Positions 30,335-42,554 of a DNA stretch of 64,000 nucleotides are shown here, one piece after another. Under the pieces are notes generated by a model. The model did no database searches. It was given only the letters and a program-made list of their open reading frames with translations, and was not told the DNA's origin. The position numbers were made by a program, and so were the translations under genes. The first letter of the stretch is position 1, and each line of letters begins with the position of its first letter. This DNA comes from Sediminicola sp. (lineage in GTDB: Bacteria > Bacteroidota > Bacteroidia > Flavobacteriales > Flavobacteriaceae), in NCBI GenBank assembly GCA_024643325.1, contig JAHEND010000035.1, forward strand, positions 1 through 64,000, given 5' to 3'.

Positions 30335-31186
30335 TTAGATATTTTCTTTGTGGAATTCCACCAAACCATCTATGGGTCGTTGTCTAATTTGACCTACAAT
30401 TAAGTCATTGCGATCCATCACCTCTTTAAGTTCTTCTTGAAGGTAAAAAGCGATACTTCCTACAAAATGAACAGGTACTTTGGTCGCCAATTCAAATTGC
30501 ATGATATAGTTATTCACAAACTGCTGTAATCCTTTTTTTATAACCCCATTGCAATATGGGTGTTTCTTGTGCTCCACAATAAACTTGGCAAACTTGGCCA
30601 AATAAGTATTTGGATTGGGTTGCTTATATAAATTTTCCTTAATTACGTCTGCCTCAAGATTGAACTCTTTGGCAAATTGAATGCCTAGATCCTGTGGCAT
30701 TTTATGGAAATAGTAATCCCTAATAAGTTTTCTACCAAAGAAGTTACCACTACCGTCGTCCATGAGGATATACCCCAGAGATTGTACTTTTTGGAACAGT
30801 TGGTGGCCGTCGTAATAACTACAATTAGATCCTGTTCCCAAAATACACACAATACCTGGATCGCCTAATTTAGTGGTCGCATAAACGGCTGCGTAGGTGT
30901 CTTCACGAACATCTGTTTGTGCATTTGGAAAAAAGGTACTGAAAATTTCAGACAAGAAATTTTTCATTCTGTCTGTTCCGCATCCTGCACCATAAAAATA
31001 CACATGAGTAACAGCCTCTGAGTTTTTAGAAAGCTCAAAGTTATTAGCCAATCTATCCTCAATTACATCTCTAGTGAGTACCTCTGGAGATAAGCCGAGT
31101 GTTTGGGTAAAAAACAATTGATTTCCCTTTTCATCCAAGGCAATCCAATCAGATTTTGTAGCCCCACTATCTGCTATTAAAATCAT
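30335..31186 (-). CDS. BadF/BadG-type ATPase, N-acetylglucosamine kinase-like
   Basis: MILIADSGATKSDWIALDEKG; VCILGTGSNCSYYDG; LGYILMDDGSGNFFGRKLIRDYY. Confidence 0.88.
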   Translation of the reverse strand: MILIADSGATKSDWIALDEKGNQLFFTQTLGLSPEVLTRDVIEDRLANNFELSKNSEAVTHVYFYGAGCGTDRMKNFLSEIFSTFFPNAQTDVREDTYAAVYATTKLGDPGIVCILGTGSNCSYYDGHQLFQKVQSLGYILMDDGSGNFFGRKLIRDYYFHKMPQDLGIQFAKEFNLEADVIKENLYKQPNPNTYLAKFAKFIVEHKKHPYCNGVIKKGLQQFVNNYIMQFELATKVPVHFVGSIAFYLQEELKEVMDRNDLIVGQIRQRPIDGLVEFHKENI

Positions 31187-31200
31187 AGTTAAAATAAATA

Positions 31201-31228
31201 AAAAGCCCTGAGTAGTCCCAGGGCTTAT
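31201..31228 (-). terminator. Intrinsic terminator between gap and the downstream kinase gene
   Basis: aaaaa-gccct-gagtagtcc-cagggc; T-run on minus strand. Confidence 0.7.
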
Positions 31229-31241
31229 AAAAATAAAATCA

Positions 31242-32264
<1,023 letters not shown>

Positions 32265-33251
32265 TTATGTTGACATGATATCGGACACCCTAATAAGTTC
32301 CTTATCTATTTTTGTATGCCCTTTAATAGCTTTAATTAAAGGGGTTAATGTTAATTTATTGTCTTGGATTCCCACCATAAGGCTACTCTTACCATCTAGA
32401 AGTGCTTCTACAGCCTTAACACCCATTCTACTAGCTAGTACACGGTCAAAGCAGGACGGCGAACCTCCTCGCTGCATGTGGCCAAGTACAGATACACGTA
32501 CGTCGTAAATAGGAATGTGCTCCTCTACGTATTCTTTGAGTTCAAAAACATTTTTACCTGTTTTATCTCCCTCAGCAACCACTACAATACTAGAAGATTT
32601 TCCAGATTGTTTGGATCTTTTCAAGGACTCTAGCAAACGATCTAATCCAAGGTTTTCCTCAGGGATTAGGATTTCTTCTGCTCCTGCACCTACTCCAGCA
32701 TTCAAGGCAATATGTCCTACATCTCTTCCCATGACCTCTACAAAGAAAAGTCTATTATGAGAACTGGCGGTGTCCCTGATCTTATCTATTACCTCAACCA
32801 CAGTATTCAGAGCGGTGTCAAAACCAACCGTGTAGGTTGTCCCGTAAATATCGTTGTCTATTGTTCCAGGGATTCCTATAACAGGAAAATTGTATTCTTG
32901 GTTAAAAATCATGGCTCCGGTAAAACTTCCATCTCCTCCAATCACCACAAAGGCGTCTATACCCTCTTTTTTTAAATTTTCATAGGCCTTAGCCCTTCCC
33001 TCAGGGGTTCTAAATTCCAAAGACCTTGCTGACTTTAAAATAGTCCCTCCCTTATTGATAATATTATTGACGCTCCTAGCATCCATGGGTTTAAAATCCC
33101 CCTCTATCATTCCCTCGTAACCTCTATAAATCCCTACACATTCAATATTCATGTAGGCGCAGGTTCTCACTACAGAACGGATAGCAGCATTCATTCCAGG
33201 AGAATCTCCTCCTGAGGTAAATACTCCAATTTTTTTAATTTCTGTACTCAT
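32265..33251 (-). CDS. pfkA: 6-phosphofructokinase
   Basis: IGVFTSGGDSPGMNAAIRSVVR; IPGTIDNDI; FVEVMGRDVGHIA. Confidence 0.96.
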   Translation of the reverse strand: MSTEIKKIGVFTSGGDSPGMNAAIRSVVRTCAYMNIECVGIYRGYEGMIEGDFKPMDARSVNNIINKGGTILKSARSLEFRTPEGRAKAYENLKKEGIDAFVVIGGDGSFTGAMIFNQEYNFPVIGIPGTIDNDIYGTTYTVGFDTALNTVVEVIDKIRDTASSHNRLFFVEVMGRDVGHIALNAGVGAGAEEILIPEENLGLDRLLESLKRSKQSGKSSSIVVVAEGDKTGKNVFELKEYVEEHIPIYDVRVSVLGHMQRGGSPSCFDRVLASRMGVKAVEALLDGKSSLMVGIQDNKLTLTPLIKAIKGHTKIDKELIRVSDIMST

Positions 33252-33381
33252 AATTTCTTAAAAAAGTAAAATTAACAAACTTAAATGGATGTAAACCGCT
33301 ATTTTAAAGAATATTTAATACGACCTGAAAATTCAAACGTTTTCGTTAATAAAAAGCTTATTAAATTGTGATATAAACACT

Positions 33382-36300
33382 TTACTCTGCTTCTTTTTTA
33401 TCCAAAATCTTTCTCAACAACTCTTGAAATGAATTAAAATCTACCTGATAAGACAAACCAACCCCTTGAGTATAGCCCTGTCTATCTGCCAAGAATTGCT
33501 GAATTTCGTTCTCTCTATTGAATATTTTTGCACTTAGGCTACCTTGATCATTCAGTATAATTTGAATTTCAGCGTCTCCAGCGACCACATTCTCCGTTAC
33601 CCCGCCCACTGGAACACCTAATCTTCCATTGAATAACACCCGATCACTAATCTGAGTACTTACACTCACCCCTATCCTCGAATCGGTCTGCAAATTTGAG
33701 ACCCTGTCCAACATACCTTGTTCATAAGACAGTCCAAAGTTGAGTTTATCATTGCTTCCTTCTAGTATACTACTCAATAATCCTGAAGCAGATTGTAGCA
33801 GGTTTCCAGTAACAGCTTGTTGGTTAATGCCTGTGGCATCATTGACAAAAGTTCCTTGTGCCAAAAGAAAAAAAGCATTTCTATCCTGAACGGTAGGATC
33901 TTGTAAGGCGTATTGCAACTCAGATTTCACCACGGAATTGGTTCCTGGGAAAGCAATATCAAAATCTATGTTGGGATTTTCTAATGCACCGTTTAAACGA
34001 ACCAATACCTCAGTTGGAATTCTATTCGTATAACCACTACTCTCTAAAAGTGGTGCCGGATTTGCGAACAAGCCATAAGAGGCCTCCATATCAAGTTGAG
34101 CACCCATAGGATCTCCATCCCAAATAATACTTCCTCCTGGGTTTACTTTAAAGGTTTTATCTATAAAACCGCCAAATTTATAATTGTAAGATCCGGTAGC
34201 CACTACAAAATCTCCAAACATTTTAAATTTCCCATTGGTATTAATTTCCATGAGTAAAATACCTCCTCCAGTACCTTTTAGAGAAGATCCTGATTTTTGA
34301 TCTACAACTATCTCCACCTCTGCTTCTGGGGTTACGGATAAATCAAAACTAAGCTCTAAACCCCTATAATCTGTAAGTTCTTCCTCAGCAACTTCAATAT
34401 CTAAAGCCGTCTTTTCTATAAAATCTATAAAAGTATAGTCCCCAACATTAACAATATCTTGCAAAGGTATTTTTAGTGATGTTCCCAATGCTGTAGCACC
34501 TGTAACATCTATATTTAATGCTTTAGTGGGACCATAAATACGCCCGTTACCTTTTAAAAACCCACTACCGTAATACAGGGCTTCTGGGTCGTAATCTGTA
34601 TCCAAAATTAGGAACCGCTCTGAAGAGGCATCTATATTGAGGTCTAAGTTCCAATCGTCAAATGATCTGTGGTCTATAGTACCGGATAAATTAGCCTGGG
34701 TGTTTTGCTCTTTATCAATCAGTGTGATGTCTTTAAAATCAAACACTTGGTTGTATAGACCAATCTTAGCGTTGGGAGAAAAATCATAATTTACACCCAG
34801 ATAAGGGACACTTATTCCCGCCTTATTCAAGGTTAATGTTCCTGTAAAATCAGGATTAATAATAGGCCCTGTTATTTCTGCATTACCCCAAAGTCCACCC
34901 CTAATGTCACCGATCACTCCTTTTCCCAATGGACTAAAAGGGTCTAAAGGAAAAGCATTAAAACTGGCTAATAATTTAGTTTGATAGTCACTGCTATCTG
35001 ATTTAAAAATATTCCCCAAAAGGCGTAATTTTTCCTCTTTATCCTTTAATAATTTAGCGTTAATGATAAAATCTGTAAGATCTCCATTTCCCAGCAAGTC
35101 CAAATCTAGATTTCCTAACACGGTTTGATTAATTTCGAAATCTGCAATGTCTAAGTTTGAATTTGGAAAGTAAACATTGTCTTTTTGCAAAATGTTGAGC
35201 TCTCCATTCACCCAACCATCTAGATCAAGGCTGTCTACGCTGGGGAATATTTTTCTTAGAGCTACTTTAGAAAAGGACAACCTAATATCTTTATAGGTAC
35301 TGTCTGACAATTGACCATTCAAAACAACTTTTTCTCGTTCGGGAGTACTCATGACCAAAGAAGAAACAAAAACACTGTCCAAATTTTTATTAAAGACTAC
35401 TTTATTGTCCTTGTTTCCAGACTCGTTAATATACCAGTCGGCACCTTTAAAAGTCAAACTAGATTTTTTCAATCCTATAATAGATTGTTTTGTGTCGTTA
35501 AATGTGTGGTAAAAGTTCAATCCAAAACTATCTGAATGATCCTTTCCGCCCTTAAATTCCGTCCTGAAAAACAAGGTGTCTTGTAGGGTATTGTTAATGA
35601 GTCTTAGATCTTCAATCTCATAATAAGGTGTCTTGGCACTTTTAAGGGCCAAAAAGGTGTTAAACAAAGGGTTTTTGGTGTCTACTTTTAGTACGACACT
35701 ATCCAAAAGATTATTATACAATGAAAATTTAGGAGATTTAAAATCAAGTTTAAAAATACCAGCATCGGCCTGAAGGGCCCCACGAATAAATGTATTAGAA
35801 CCAAATTGTACCTCAGGGAAGAAAATTTCTACCAAAGTGTTGTAAATATCAAATTCAAAGGTCATTTCTTGGCCTTTGGTCACCTCAAATGGCTTGTAAT
35901 TGGTGTAAATACTCCCCATAGCGTTTTGGAGTAGCTTTCCAAACTCTACTAATTTATAACGCCCACGAATGGCGCCAGATATAATGTCTTTTGAATTAAT
36001 GGAAATAGTCCTAAATCCATCTACTAAGCTATCTGCAGCAACATTAAAATCCTCAAAAAAGTAAGTGTTTTTAGCATTCTTGTACTGGGTGTTTTTAAAA
36101 GATAGCACCCCCAAAACATTGTCAATGTCGGTTCCTTTTAGGTCAATGTTCAAATCGCCTTTAAAGAGTGCTGTTGAGTCCTTGACCAAATTCATCTTGT
36201 GCAAATCTGCATAACCCACTGAGGCATTAAAATTAAATGCCCTATTGGCTTTTGAAAAATCTGCCAAGCCACTAAATGAAAACTTACAATTGGGATCTTC

Positions 36301-37794
36301 TACAGCAAGTGAGCCTTCAAAGCGTTCATTTTTAAATAATCCAGACACGCTAGCGTCTATATAATTGTACCCTTTAAGGTTCATATGGTACACCAGACCC
36401 TCTAAATTGGTATTTAAATTATTGAGCAAAAAACCAGCCCCTTTTATATTGGCATCCATACTCACTAGGCCAAGTGCGTCTATTTGTGTATATGCGCCTA
36501 AATCAAAATCTATGAGAGATAAAAAACCTTCATATACCCCTTGGGTTATGTTGGTGATATTGGAGAGATCTAATGCCGCATAAAAATTACCCAAACGTGT
36601 ACTGGCGTTAATTTGAGTGGTGACCTGGTCTATGCCAATCCCTGCAGTTCCCCTCAGGGTAAAGGTGCCCAAGCGACTCATAGAAATAGGCAGGTTGTTA
36701 CCCAAAACCCTTGGCATTAATCGCTTTAAGGAACCGTATTGGCTTTCAAACCCTTTAATTTTAGCGTCTAAAAAGAAAGGGGTAAACGGATCAAAAAGAC
36801 TGTTAAATTCAAAATCTCCTCTTAAAGCCGTATTCTCGTTAGTCAAAAATAAATTCGACGCATTAAGCTTATTTAAAGTCCCGTCTATAGCAGCAGAAAA
36901 ATTAAATACGGAGGTTTCGTCGAACTCTGGGTAAAGTAAATTGAGGTCTGCGGTACCAATCTGGCTGTCTTTAAACTCTCCATGAAATAATACTTTGTTA
37001 TAAAAATCTCCAAAATCCTCTCTTTCATAATCTAAATTTAGTTGCCCTAAAAGAATAGAATTAGGGGTTTTAAGAGCCAGTGATTCAAAACGCATTTGAC
37101 GGAGTCCATAACTAAATTGAGTACTTAAATCTGAAACGACTATTCCGTTAGAACTGTCAAAAGCCAACTTTTTTATGGTTGCATTTACATTAGGGCCATG
37201 AATGCTAAATTTCGTGCTGTTAATCTGTAAGTTGTTAGCTGTGAAAAGTGAGGGCTGTACTTTATTAAAATCTGTGAGCACAAAACGGGCATTAGAAACC
37301 TGGACTTGTTTGGCCTCTAATTCAAAAGGTGTAGCAGGCTTACTATTTGTATTTTCAGCATATAATTTTTCTAAAAAAACAGCCCAATTACTTTGATTAG
37401 AATCGTGGTAGGTTGTGATTTTATAAGTGAGTTGTTCTATCTCAACCTTTCCCAAACTAAAGCGGCCTTTAACAAGCGCATTTAAATCTAAAATAGGGGC
37501 TTTTATTTGCTTTGCATAAAACAAGGTGTCCTTCTGATAATCCTCAGCAAACACATCATTTAAGCCAAATTTAAAGGTAAATAAGGAGCCCTCCACGCCT
37601 TTTACGGAAAGATTTATCCCGTATTTTTCCTCAAGTGAGTCGGTCAGCTTACCGGCCAAATAGGTTTGAAAGCTTGCGCTAGAAAGCAACAGGGTGCCCA
37701 AACTTAAAAACAATAGTACCCCTAGGGCTATTTGAATTCCTATTTTTCTGTATTTTTTGATAGCGCTATATGTTTTACCTTTGTGAGATATCAA
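33382..37794 (-). CDS. TamB-like translocation/assembly module (DUF490)
   Basis: N-terminal TM anchor, long repetitive beta-helical protein, C-terminal DUF490-like region (GGILLMEINTNGKFKMFGDFVVATGSYNYKFGG). Confidence 0.88.
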   Translation of the reverse strand: MISHKGKTYSAIKKYRKIGIQIALGVLLFLSLGTLLLSSASFQTYLAGKLTDSLEEKYGINLSVKGVEGSLFTFKFGLNDVFAEDYQKDTLFYAKQIKAPILDLNALVKGRFSLGKVEIEQLTYKITTYHDSNQSNWAVFLEKLYAENTNSKPATPFELEAKQVQVSNARFVLTDFNKVQPSLFTANNLQINSTKFSIHGPNVNATIKKLAFDSSNGIVVSDLSTQFSYGLRQMRFESLALKTPNSILLGQLNLDYEREDFGDFYNKVLFHGEFKDSQIGTADLNLLYPEFDETSVFNFSAAIDGTLNKLNASNLFLTNENTALRGDFEFNSLFDPFTPFFLDAKIKGFESQYGSLKRLMPRVLGNNLPISMSRLGTFTLRGTAGIGIDQVTTQINASTRLGNFYAALDLSNITNITQGVYEGFLSLIDFDLGAYTQIDALGLVSMDANIKGAGFLLNNLNTNLEGLVYHMNLKGYNYIDASVSGLFKNERFEGSLAVEDPNCKFSFSGLADFSKANRAFNFNASVGYADLHKMNLVKDSTALFKGDLNIDLKGTDIDNVLGVLSFKNTQYKNAKNTYFFEDFNVAADSLVDGFRTISINSKDIISGAIRGRYKLVEFGKLLQNAMGSIYTNYKPFEVTKGQEMTFEFDIYNTLVEIFFPEVQFGSNTFIRGALQADAGIFKLDFKSPKFSLYNNLLDSVVLKVDTKNPLFNTFLALKSAKTPYYEIEDLRLINNTLQDTLFFRTEFKGGKDHSDSFGLNFYHTFNDTKQSIIGLKKSSLTFKGADWYINESGNKDNKVVFNKNLDSVFVSSLVMSTPEREKVVLNGQLSDSTYKDIRLSFSKVALRKIFPSVDSLDLDGWVNGELNILQKDNVYFPNSNLDIADFEINQTVLGNLDLDLLGNGDLTDFIINAKLLKDKEEKLRLLGNIFKSDSSDYQTKLLASFNAFPLDPFSPLGKGVIGDIRGGLWGNAEITGPIINPDFTGTLTLNKAGISVPYLGVNYDFSPNAKIGLYNQVFDFKDITLIDKEQNTQANLSGTIDHRSFDDWNLDLNIDASSERFLILDTDYDPEALYYGSGFLKGNGRIYGPTKALNIDVTGATALGTSLKIPLQDIVNVGDYTFIDFIEKTALDIEVAEEELTDYRGLELSFDLSVTPEAEVEIVVDQKSGSSLKGTGGGILLMEINTNGKFKMFGDFVVATGSYNYKFGGFIDKTFKVNPGGSIIWDGDPMGAQLDMEASYGLFANPAPLLESSGYTNRIPTEVLVRLNGALENPNIDFDIAFPGTNSVVKSELQYALQDPTVQDRNAFFLLAQGTFVNDATGINQQAVTGNLLQSASGLLSSILEGSNDKLNFGLSYEQGMLDRVSNLQTDSRIGVSVSTQISDRVLFNGRLGVPVGGVTENVVAGDAEIQIILNDQGSLSAKIFNRENEIQQFLADRQGYTQGVGLSYQVDFNSFQELLRKILDKKEAE

Positions 37795-37812
37795 TTATGA
37801 TTCCAAAGATAA

Positions 37813-38847
37813 ATGGAAAATACCTCAATTCACATTTTAGCGATAGAATCTTCCTGCGACGACACCTCGGCAGCAGTACTCCATGGAGATAAACGACTGA
37901 GCAATGTGGTGGCTACCCAAAAAATACACGAAGCATACGGTGGTGTGGTGCCTGAATTGGCCTCAAGAGCACACCAGCAAAATATTGTACCTGTAGTAGA
38001 TCAGGCACTCAAACAAGCAGGTATTGACAAATCAGACTTAGATGCCATTGCATTTACAAGGGGACCTGGCTTAATGGGGTCTTTATTGGTAGGTACTTCA
38101 TTTGCAAAATCGCTTTCTTTGGGGCTGGATATTCCACTTATAGAGGTGAATCATATGCAAGGACACGTTTTAGCACATTTTATTAAAAGTCCTGAAGAAG
38201 TTGAAAAAGCGGTCCCGAAGTTTCCCTTTTTGGCTATAACCATTAGCGGCGGTCACACACAAATTATATTGGTTAAAGATTATTTTGACATGGAAGTTTT
38301 AGGAGAAACTCTGGACGATGCCGTTGGGGAGGCCTTTGACAAATCTGCCAAAATATTGGGCTTCCCTTACCCTGGAGGACCTTTGATTGACAAATTTGCT
38401 GCTGAGGGAAATCCCTTTGCGTTTGAATTCCCCATTCCAAAGGTGGCAGATTTAAACTTTAGTTTTAGTGGCCTTAAAACCAGCATACTCTATTTCATAC
38501 AGAAAGAAACGGCTAAAAATCCAGATTTCATTGCGACGCACAAAGCCGACATTTGCGCTTCCATACAGCACACCATTGTGGAGATATTGATGAGAAAAGT
38601 AAAAAAAGCCGTGACCCAAACTGGGGTTAGAGAAATAGCCATTGGTGGAGGTGTTTCTGCTAACAGTGGGATTAGAGCAGCTCTTACAAATGCAGCTAGA
38701 AAACACGGCTGGACCACTCATATTCCAAAATTTGAATACTGTACAGACAATGCAGCTATGATTGGCATTGTAGGGTATCTAAAATACCTCAATCAAGATT
38801 TTACCCACCAAAAAGTGGCCGCTAAGGCGAGATATATCATTGAATAA
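37813..38847 (+). CDS. tsaD: tRNA N6-threonylcarbamoyladenosine synthase subunit TsaD
   Basis: ILAIESSCDDTSAAV; EVNHMQGHVLAHF; ISGGHTQIILV; GGGVSANSGIR. Confidence 0.96.
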   Translation: MENTSIHILAIESSCDDTSAAVLHGDKRLSNVVATQKIHEAYGGVVPELASRAHQQNIVPVVDQALKQAGIDKSDLDAIAFTRGPGLMGSLLVGTSFAKSLSLGLDIPLIEVNHMQGHVLAHFIKSPEEVEKAVPKFPFLAITISGGHTQIILVKDYFDMEVLGETLDDAVGEAFDKSAKILGFPYPGGPLIDKFAAEGNPFAFEFPIPKVADLNFSFSGLKTSILYFIQKETAKNPDFIATHKADICASIQHTIVEILMRKVKKAVTQTGVREIAIGGGVSANSGIRAALTNAARKHGWTTHIPKFEYCTDNAAMIGIVGYLKYLNQDFTHQKVAAKARYIIE

Positions 38848-38853
38848 AATACT

Positions 38854-39567
38854 ATGAATTTATTTTACGCCCCCTCCTTTACGGCAGAAGACAAAAGCGT
38901 AGCGCTTTCTCAAGAAGAGAGCAAACACGCGACTAAAGTGCTTAGAAAGAAAAATGGAGACCATATTCACCTTACTAATGGCAAGGGGCTTATAGCTGAA
39001 GGCAAAATTCAAAACACTTTAGGTAAAACCGTACAGGTATCTATAATAAATATTAAAGAACAAAAGCCAAAGTCTTATACCTTAGACCTATACGTTGCGC
39101 CCACTAAAATGAATGATCGCTACGAATGGTTTTTAGAAAAGGCCACTGAAATAGGGCTTTCCAGTGTTACTCCAATTCTATGTGATCAATCGGAACGGAA
39201 AGTGATAAAAGCGGAGCGATATGAAAAAGTGCTTTTAAGTGCCATGAAACAGTCTCTTCAAGCCTATTTACCTGTACTACACCCAGCTATTTCTCTAAAG
39301 AAATGTTTAGATCAGGATATTACTGGAGAAAAGCTTTTTGCGCATTGTGAGGCAGATAAGATGAAAACAGCTTTAAATTCCCTAGATTTAAAAAATAAAA
39401 AACTATCTATTTTCATTGGCCCTGAGGGAGATTTCTCCCTATCAGAAATTAAAAAAGCCATAGAAAAAGGGTGCAAACCCGTGAGTTTTGGAAACACCAG
39501 ACTCAGAACAGAAACAGCTGCTTTATACGCTTGCGCCTCTGTGGCAGCTCAAAATGAAAGTGAATGA
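38854..39567 (+). CDS. rsmE: 16S rRNA (uracil1498-N3)-methyltransferase
   Basis: ATKVLRKKNGDHIHLTNGKG; FIGPEGDFSLSEI; LRTETAALYA. Confidence 0.92.
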   Translation: MNLFYAPSFTAEDKSVALSQEESKHATKVLRKKNGDHIHLTNGKGLIAEGKIQNTLGKTVQVSIINIKEQKPKSYTLDLYVAPTKMNDRYEWFLEKATEIGLSSVTPILCDQSERKVIKAERYEKVLLSAMKQSLQAYLPVLHPAISLKKCLDQDITGEKLFAHCEADKMKTALNSLDLKNKKLSIFIGPEGDFSLSEIKKAIEKGCKPVSFGNTRLRTETAALYACASVAAQNESE

Positions 39568-40652
39568 ACGCAAAAATCATTTCTTCTGGGATTTTAAGGG
39601 CCCTGGCTATTGTAGTGGCTATTCTGGCTGGTTTGTATTTTCTAAATGCAATTACAACAGTTTTAGTTTATATAGTCATAGCAGCCATTGTATCCCTTAT
39701 TGGGAGACCCATTGCCCTTTTTCTAAAAAACAAACTCAGGTTTAATAGGACTATAGCCGCTATAAGCACTATGGCTATTTTATTAGGTATTTTATCCATG
39801 CTTATTGCCCTGGTAGTTCCCTTACTCGTTCAACAAGGGGAAAATCTAAGCCTATTGAATATTAAAGGCCTCAAAAGTAGTATTACTGACTTATATGCAG
39901 AAATCACAGCCTATTTTGGTCTAGAAAACAATTCTTTATTTGCTCAATTTCAAGACAGTAGCTTAATCACCACTTTATCATTAGAGCAGCTACCCGCGTT
40001 TTTTAACGCCGTATTGGGTCTTCTAGGGAACTTTGGAGCAGGCCTCTTTTCGGTGGCCTTTATCTCTTTCTTTTTCTTAAAAGACAGTGAATTGTTTGAA
40101 AATGGCATTCTGATGTGGGTGCCTTCAAAAGAAAATCTTAAAACCAAGGAGGCTTTTGCTAAAATTAAAAGCCTCCTGTCTAGGTATTTTTTAGGATTGT
40201 TGTTTCAAATACTCATATTGCTTGTGATTTACAGTATTGTTTTGAGTGTTTTTTCTGTGCCCAACGCCATGGTCATTGCCTTCCTTTGTGCCCTGTTAAA
40301 TCTTATCCCATATGTGGGTCCAATAGTGGGTGGAATGCTCATGATGTTTTTAACCATGAGCAGTCAATTAGGCGCTTCATTTAATGAAATAATCTTACCG
40401 AAAACCACCTATGTAATGATCGGTTTTATCATAGGACAATTGGTAGATAATTTCTTGTCGCAACCCCTTATTTTTTCTAAAAGTGTCAAGTCACATCCAC
40501 TGGAAATATTCTTAATTATTTTGTGTGGCGGCCTACTTTGGGGCGTTACTGGAATGGTGGTAGCGATCCCATTATACACGGCAATAAAGGTGGTATTAAA
40601 GGTGTTTTTTACAGAAAATAGTCAGATAAAATCTTGGACAAAAAACTTATAG
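39564..40652 (+). CDS. AI-2E family transporter (YdiK/PerM-like)
   Basis: Multiple TM helices, LLNLIPYVGPIVGGMLMMFL; overlaps rsmE stop by 4 nt. Confidence 0.88.
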   Translation: MNAKIISSGILRALAIVVAILAGLYFLNAITTVLVYIVIAAIVSLIGRPIALFLKNKLRFNRTIAAISTMAILLGILSMLIALVVPLLVQQGENLSLLNIKGLKSSITDLYAEITAYFGLENNSLFAQFQDSSLITTLSLEQLPAFFNAVLGLLGNFGAGLFSVAFISFFFLKDSELFENGILMWVPSKENLKTKEAFAKIKSLLSRYFLGLLFQILILLVIYSIVLSVFSVPNAMVIAFLCALLNLIPYVGPIVGGMLMMFLTMSSQLGASFNEIILPKTTYVMIGFIIGQLVDNFLSQPLIFSKSVKSHPLEIFLIILCGGLLWGVTGMVVAIPLYTAIKVVLKVFFTENSQIKSWTKNL

Positions 40653-40659
40653 TTTTACT

Positions 40660-41841
40660 TTGAATAAGAATATATTAAATACTGGTATTCAAGATTTTAT
40701 AAATAAAAATTTAACTACTGACACCTTGTCAGTTGCGCTTTCCAAACCCCTTTTTGAAGAGGTAAGCAATACTGAAATCATTCAGCAGATAGAAGCGGCT
40801 AAAAAGTGCGTCCACAAGCTACCCACTTGGTTTAATACCCAGGGCATTTATTACCCCCTACCCCTTCAAGTAGAACAGACTTCCTCTGAGATTACTGCGC
40901 GCTATAAAACTGGCTTAGTCAGTGGAGAATCTCTCGCAGATGTTAGTGGGGGGACTGGTGTAGATAGCTTTTATTTTGCAAACAATATAAAACAGGTTTA
41001 TCACCTTGAAATAGATCCTGAATTGGCTGAAATTGCCGCCTTTAATTTAAGTGTTTTGGGGGCTAAAAATATTTGTTCAATGGCTACTGACGGCATTGCT
41101 TTTATTCAAGATTTTAAAGGTACTCTTGATTGGGTTTATATAGACCCCTCTAGAAGGAGCGATCAAAAGAGAAAGGTTTTTATGCTAGCAGATTGCAGCC
41201 CCTCTATGCCTGCTGTTTTACCCATACTTTGGAATAAAACGGACAAGATTTTGATTAAAACAGCTCCTCTGTTAGATATTAGTGCTGGTTTAAAGGAATT
41301 GAGCTGTGTTAGAGAGATTCATGCGGTTGCTGTAAACAGGGAAGTTAAAGAGCTGCTGTGGCTGCTTGAAAAGGATTATGATGGGCCTGTGGCACTTAAA
41401 GCAGTAATTCTCAATGAAAATGGGGTATCTGAATCATTTAATAGTAGTATTCCTGAAGAAACGCAAAGCAAAGCAAGCTTTAGCCTGCCGCTGGAGTATT
41501 TATTTGAACCACATGCAGCTGTATTAAAATTGGGGGCTTTTAAAAGTGTTTCCAGCCAACTAGGAGTTCTTAAACTCCATACAAACAGTCACTTATACAC
41601 CGGGCGCAATATTGTTCCCTTTCCCGGTCGCAGCTTTAAGATTGTGGATTTTTTTGCCTACCACAAGAAAGCGATGAAGCCTTTTGACAAAACTAAGGCC
41701 AATGTGAGTACGCGAAATTTTAAAATGTCCGTGGCGGCTTTAAGGAAAAAACACCACCTCCAAGACGGAGGCAGTGTGTATTTGTTTTTTACAACAGATC
41801 TTGAGGAAAGGCCCATTGTGATAGTTTGTGAAAAAATTTAA
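40660..41841 (+). CDS. Class I SAM-dependent methyltransferase with THUMP-like C-terminus
   Basis: DVSGGTGVDSFYFANNIKQVYHLEIDPELAEIAAFNL; VYIDPSRRSD; TTG start. Confidence 0.82.
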   Translation: MNKNILNTGIQDFINKNLTTDTLSVALSKPLFEEVSNTEIIQQIEAAKKCVHKLPTWFNTQGIYYPLPLQVEQTSSEITARYKTGLVSGESLADVSGGTGVDSFYFANNIKQVYHLEIDPELAEIAAFNLSVLGAKNICSMATDGIAFIQDFKGTLDWVYIDPSRRSDQKRKVFMLADCSPSMPAVLPILWNKTDKILIKTAPLLDISAGLKELSCVREIHAVAVNREVKELLWLLEKDYDGPVALKAVILNENGVSESFNSSIPEETQSKASFSLPLEYLFEPHAAVLKLGAFKSVSSQLGVLKLHTNSHLYTGRNIVPFPGRSFKIVDFFAYHKKAMKPFDKTKANVSTRNFKMSVAALRKKHHLQDGGSVYLFFTTDLEERPIVIVCEKI

Positions 41842-42551
41842 GTCAAGAGGTTGCCTTGTTCGTCCCATGAGGCTATATTTCCCCTAGTTTTCTGATCTAT
41901 GCATTTGGCCAACCAGGCTTCTTCATAAGCCATACCGTGTTGGTCTAATACCTCCTGCGGCACGCCATCCCAAACATTAGGCATATTTCCCTTGTAACCT
42001 AAATCTTTAATACCAGTTTCTGTAGTGTAATAGCCTGTTAGGGTAAGGTTTCTCATCAATGAGAAGAAACGTACTTCTAACGGGCGTTCCCCTTCAGAAA
42101 CGGCTAAATCTGGATACGCAATTTCTTCTAATATCTCATGCTGTTGTCCCTGTTTAAGTTTTTTAAACTCCAGTTCAAAACGCCTATTGCTTGTATGATC
42201 AAGCCACATAAGGCCTCCCCTAATAGGGGTTTGGAAAGCTGGGTAGTCTTTGACCATGAATTCTATGAAATCTGGAACCCCCACAGATGCTGCACTAGGA
42301 AAATCATCATTTTCAGGTAAAATAAGCGCTGTAAGCGTGGCCAAACTTTCTAACTCATGAGGAGTGAAAAATTGCTGGGCATGTAAAGAAGCTATTTGAG
42401 CGTCTTCTTCTGGAGTTCTTCCATAATTGGTTGCCCCTGTAGACATGGCTTCTTGAGCTTCTGAACTGATTTCTGGCTGGCAAGAAGCTAAGGCCAAACC
42501 TCCAGCTGCTGCACCAATAAAAAGGGACTTAATACTTTCTCTTCTATCCAT
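41838..42551 (-). CDS. Gluconate 2-dehydrogenase subunit 3 family protein
   Basis: Twin-arginine/lipoprotein-like N-terminus DRRESIKSLFIGAAAGGLALASC; adjacent to GMC oxidoreductase. Confidence 0.85.
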   Translation of the reverse strand: MDRRESIKSLFIGAAAGGLALASCQPEISSEAQEAMSTGATNYGRTPEEDAQIASLHAQQFFTPHELESLATLTALILPENDDFPSAASVGVPDFIEFMVKDYPAFQTPIRGGLMWLDHTSNRRFELEFKKLKQGQQHEILEEIAYPDLAVSEGERPLEVRFFSLMRNLTLTGYYTTETGIKDLGYKGNMPNVWDGVPQEVLDQHGMAYEEAWLAKCIDQKTRGNIASWDEQGNLLT

Positions 42552-42554
42552 TTC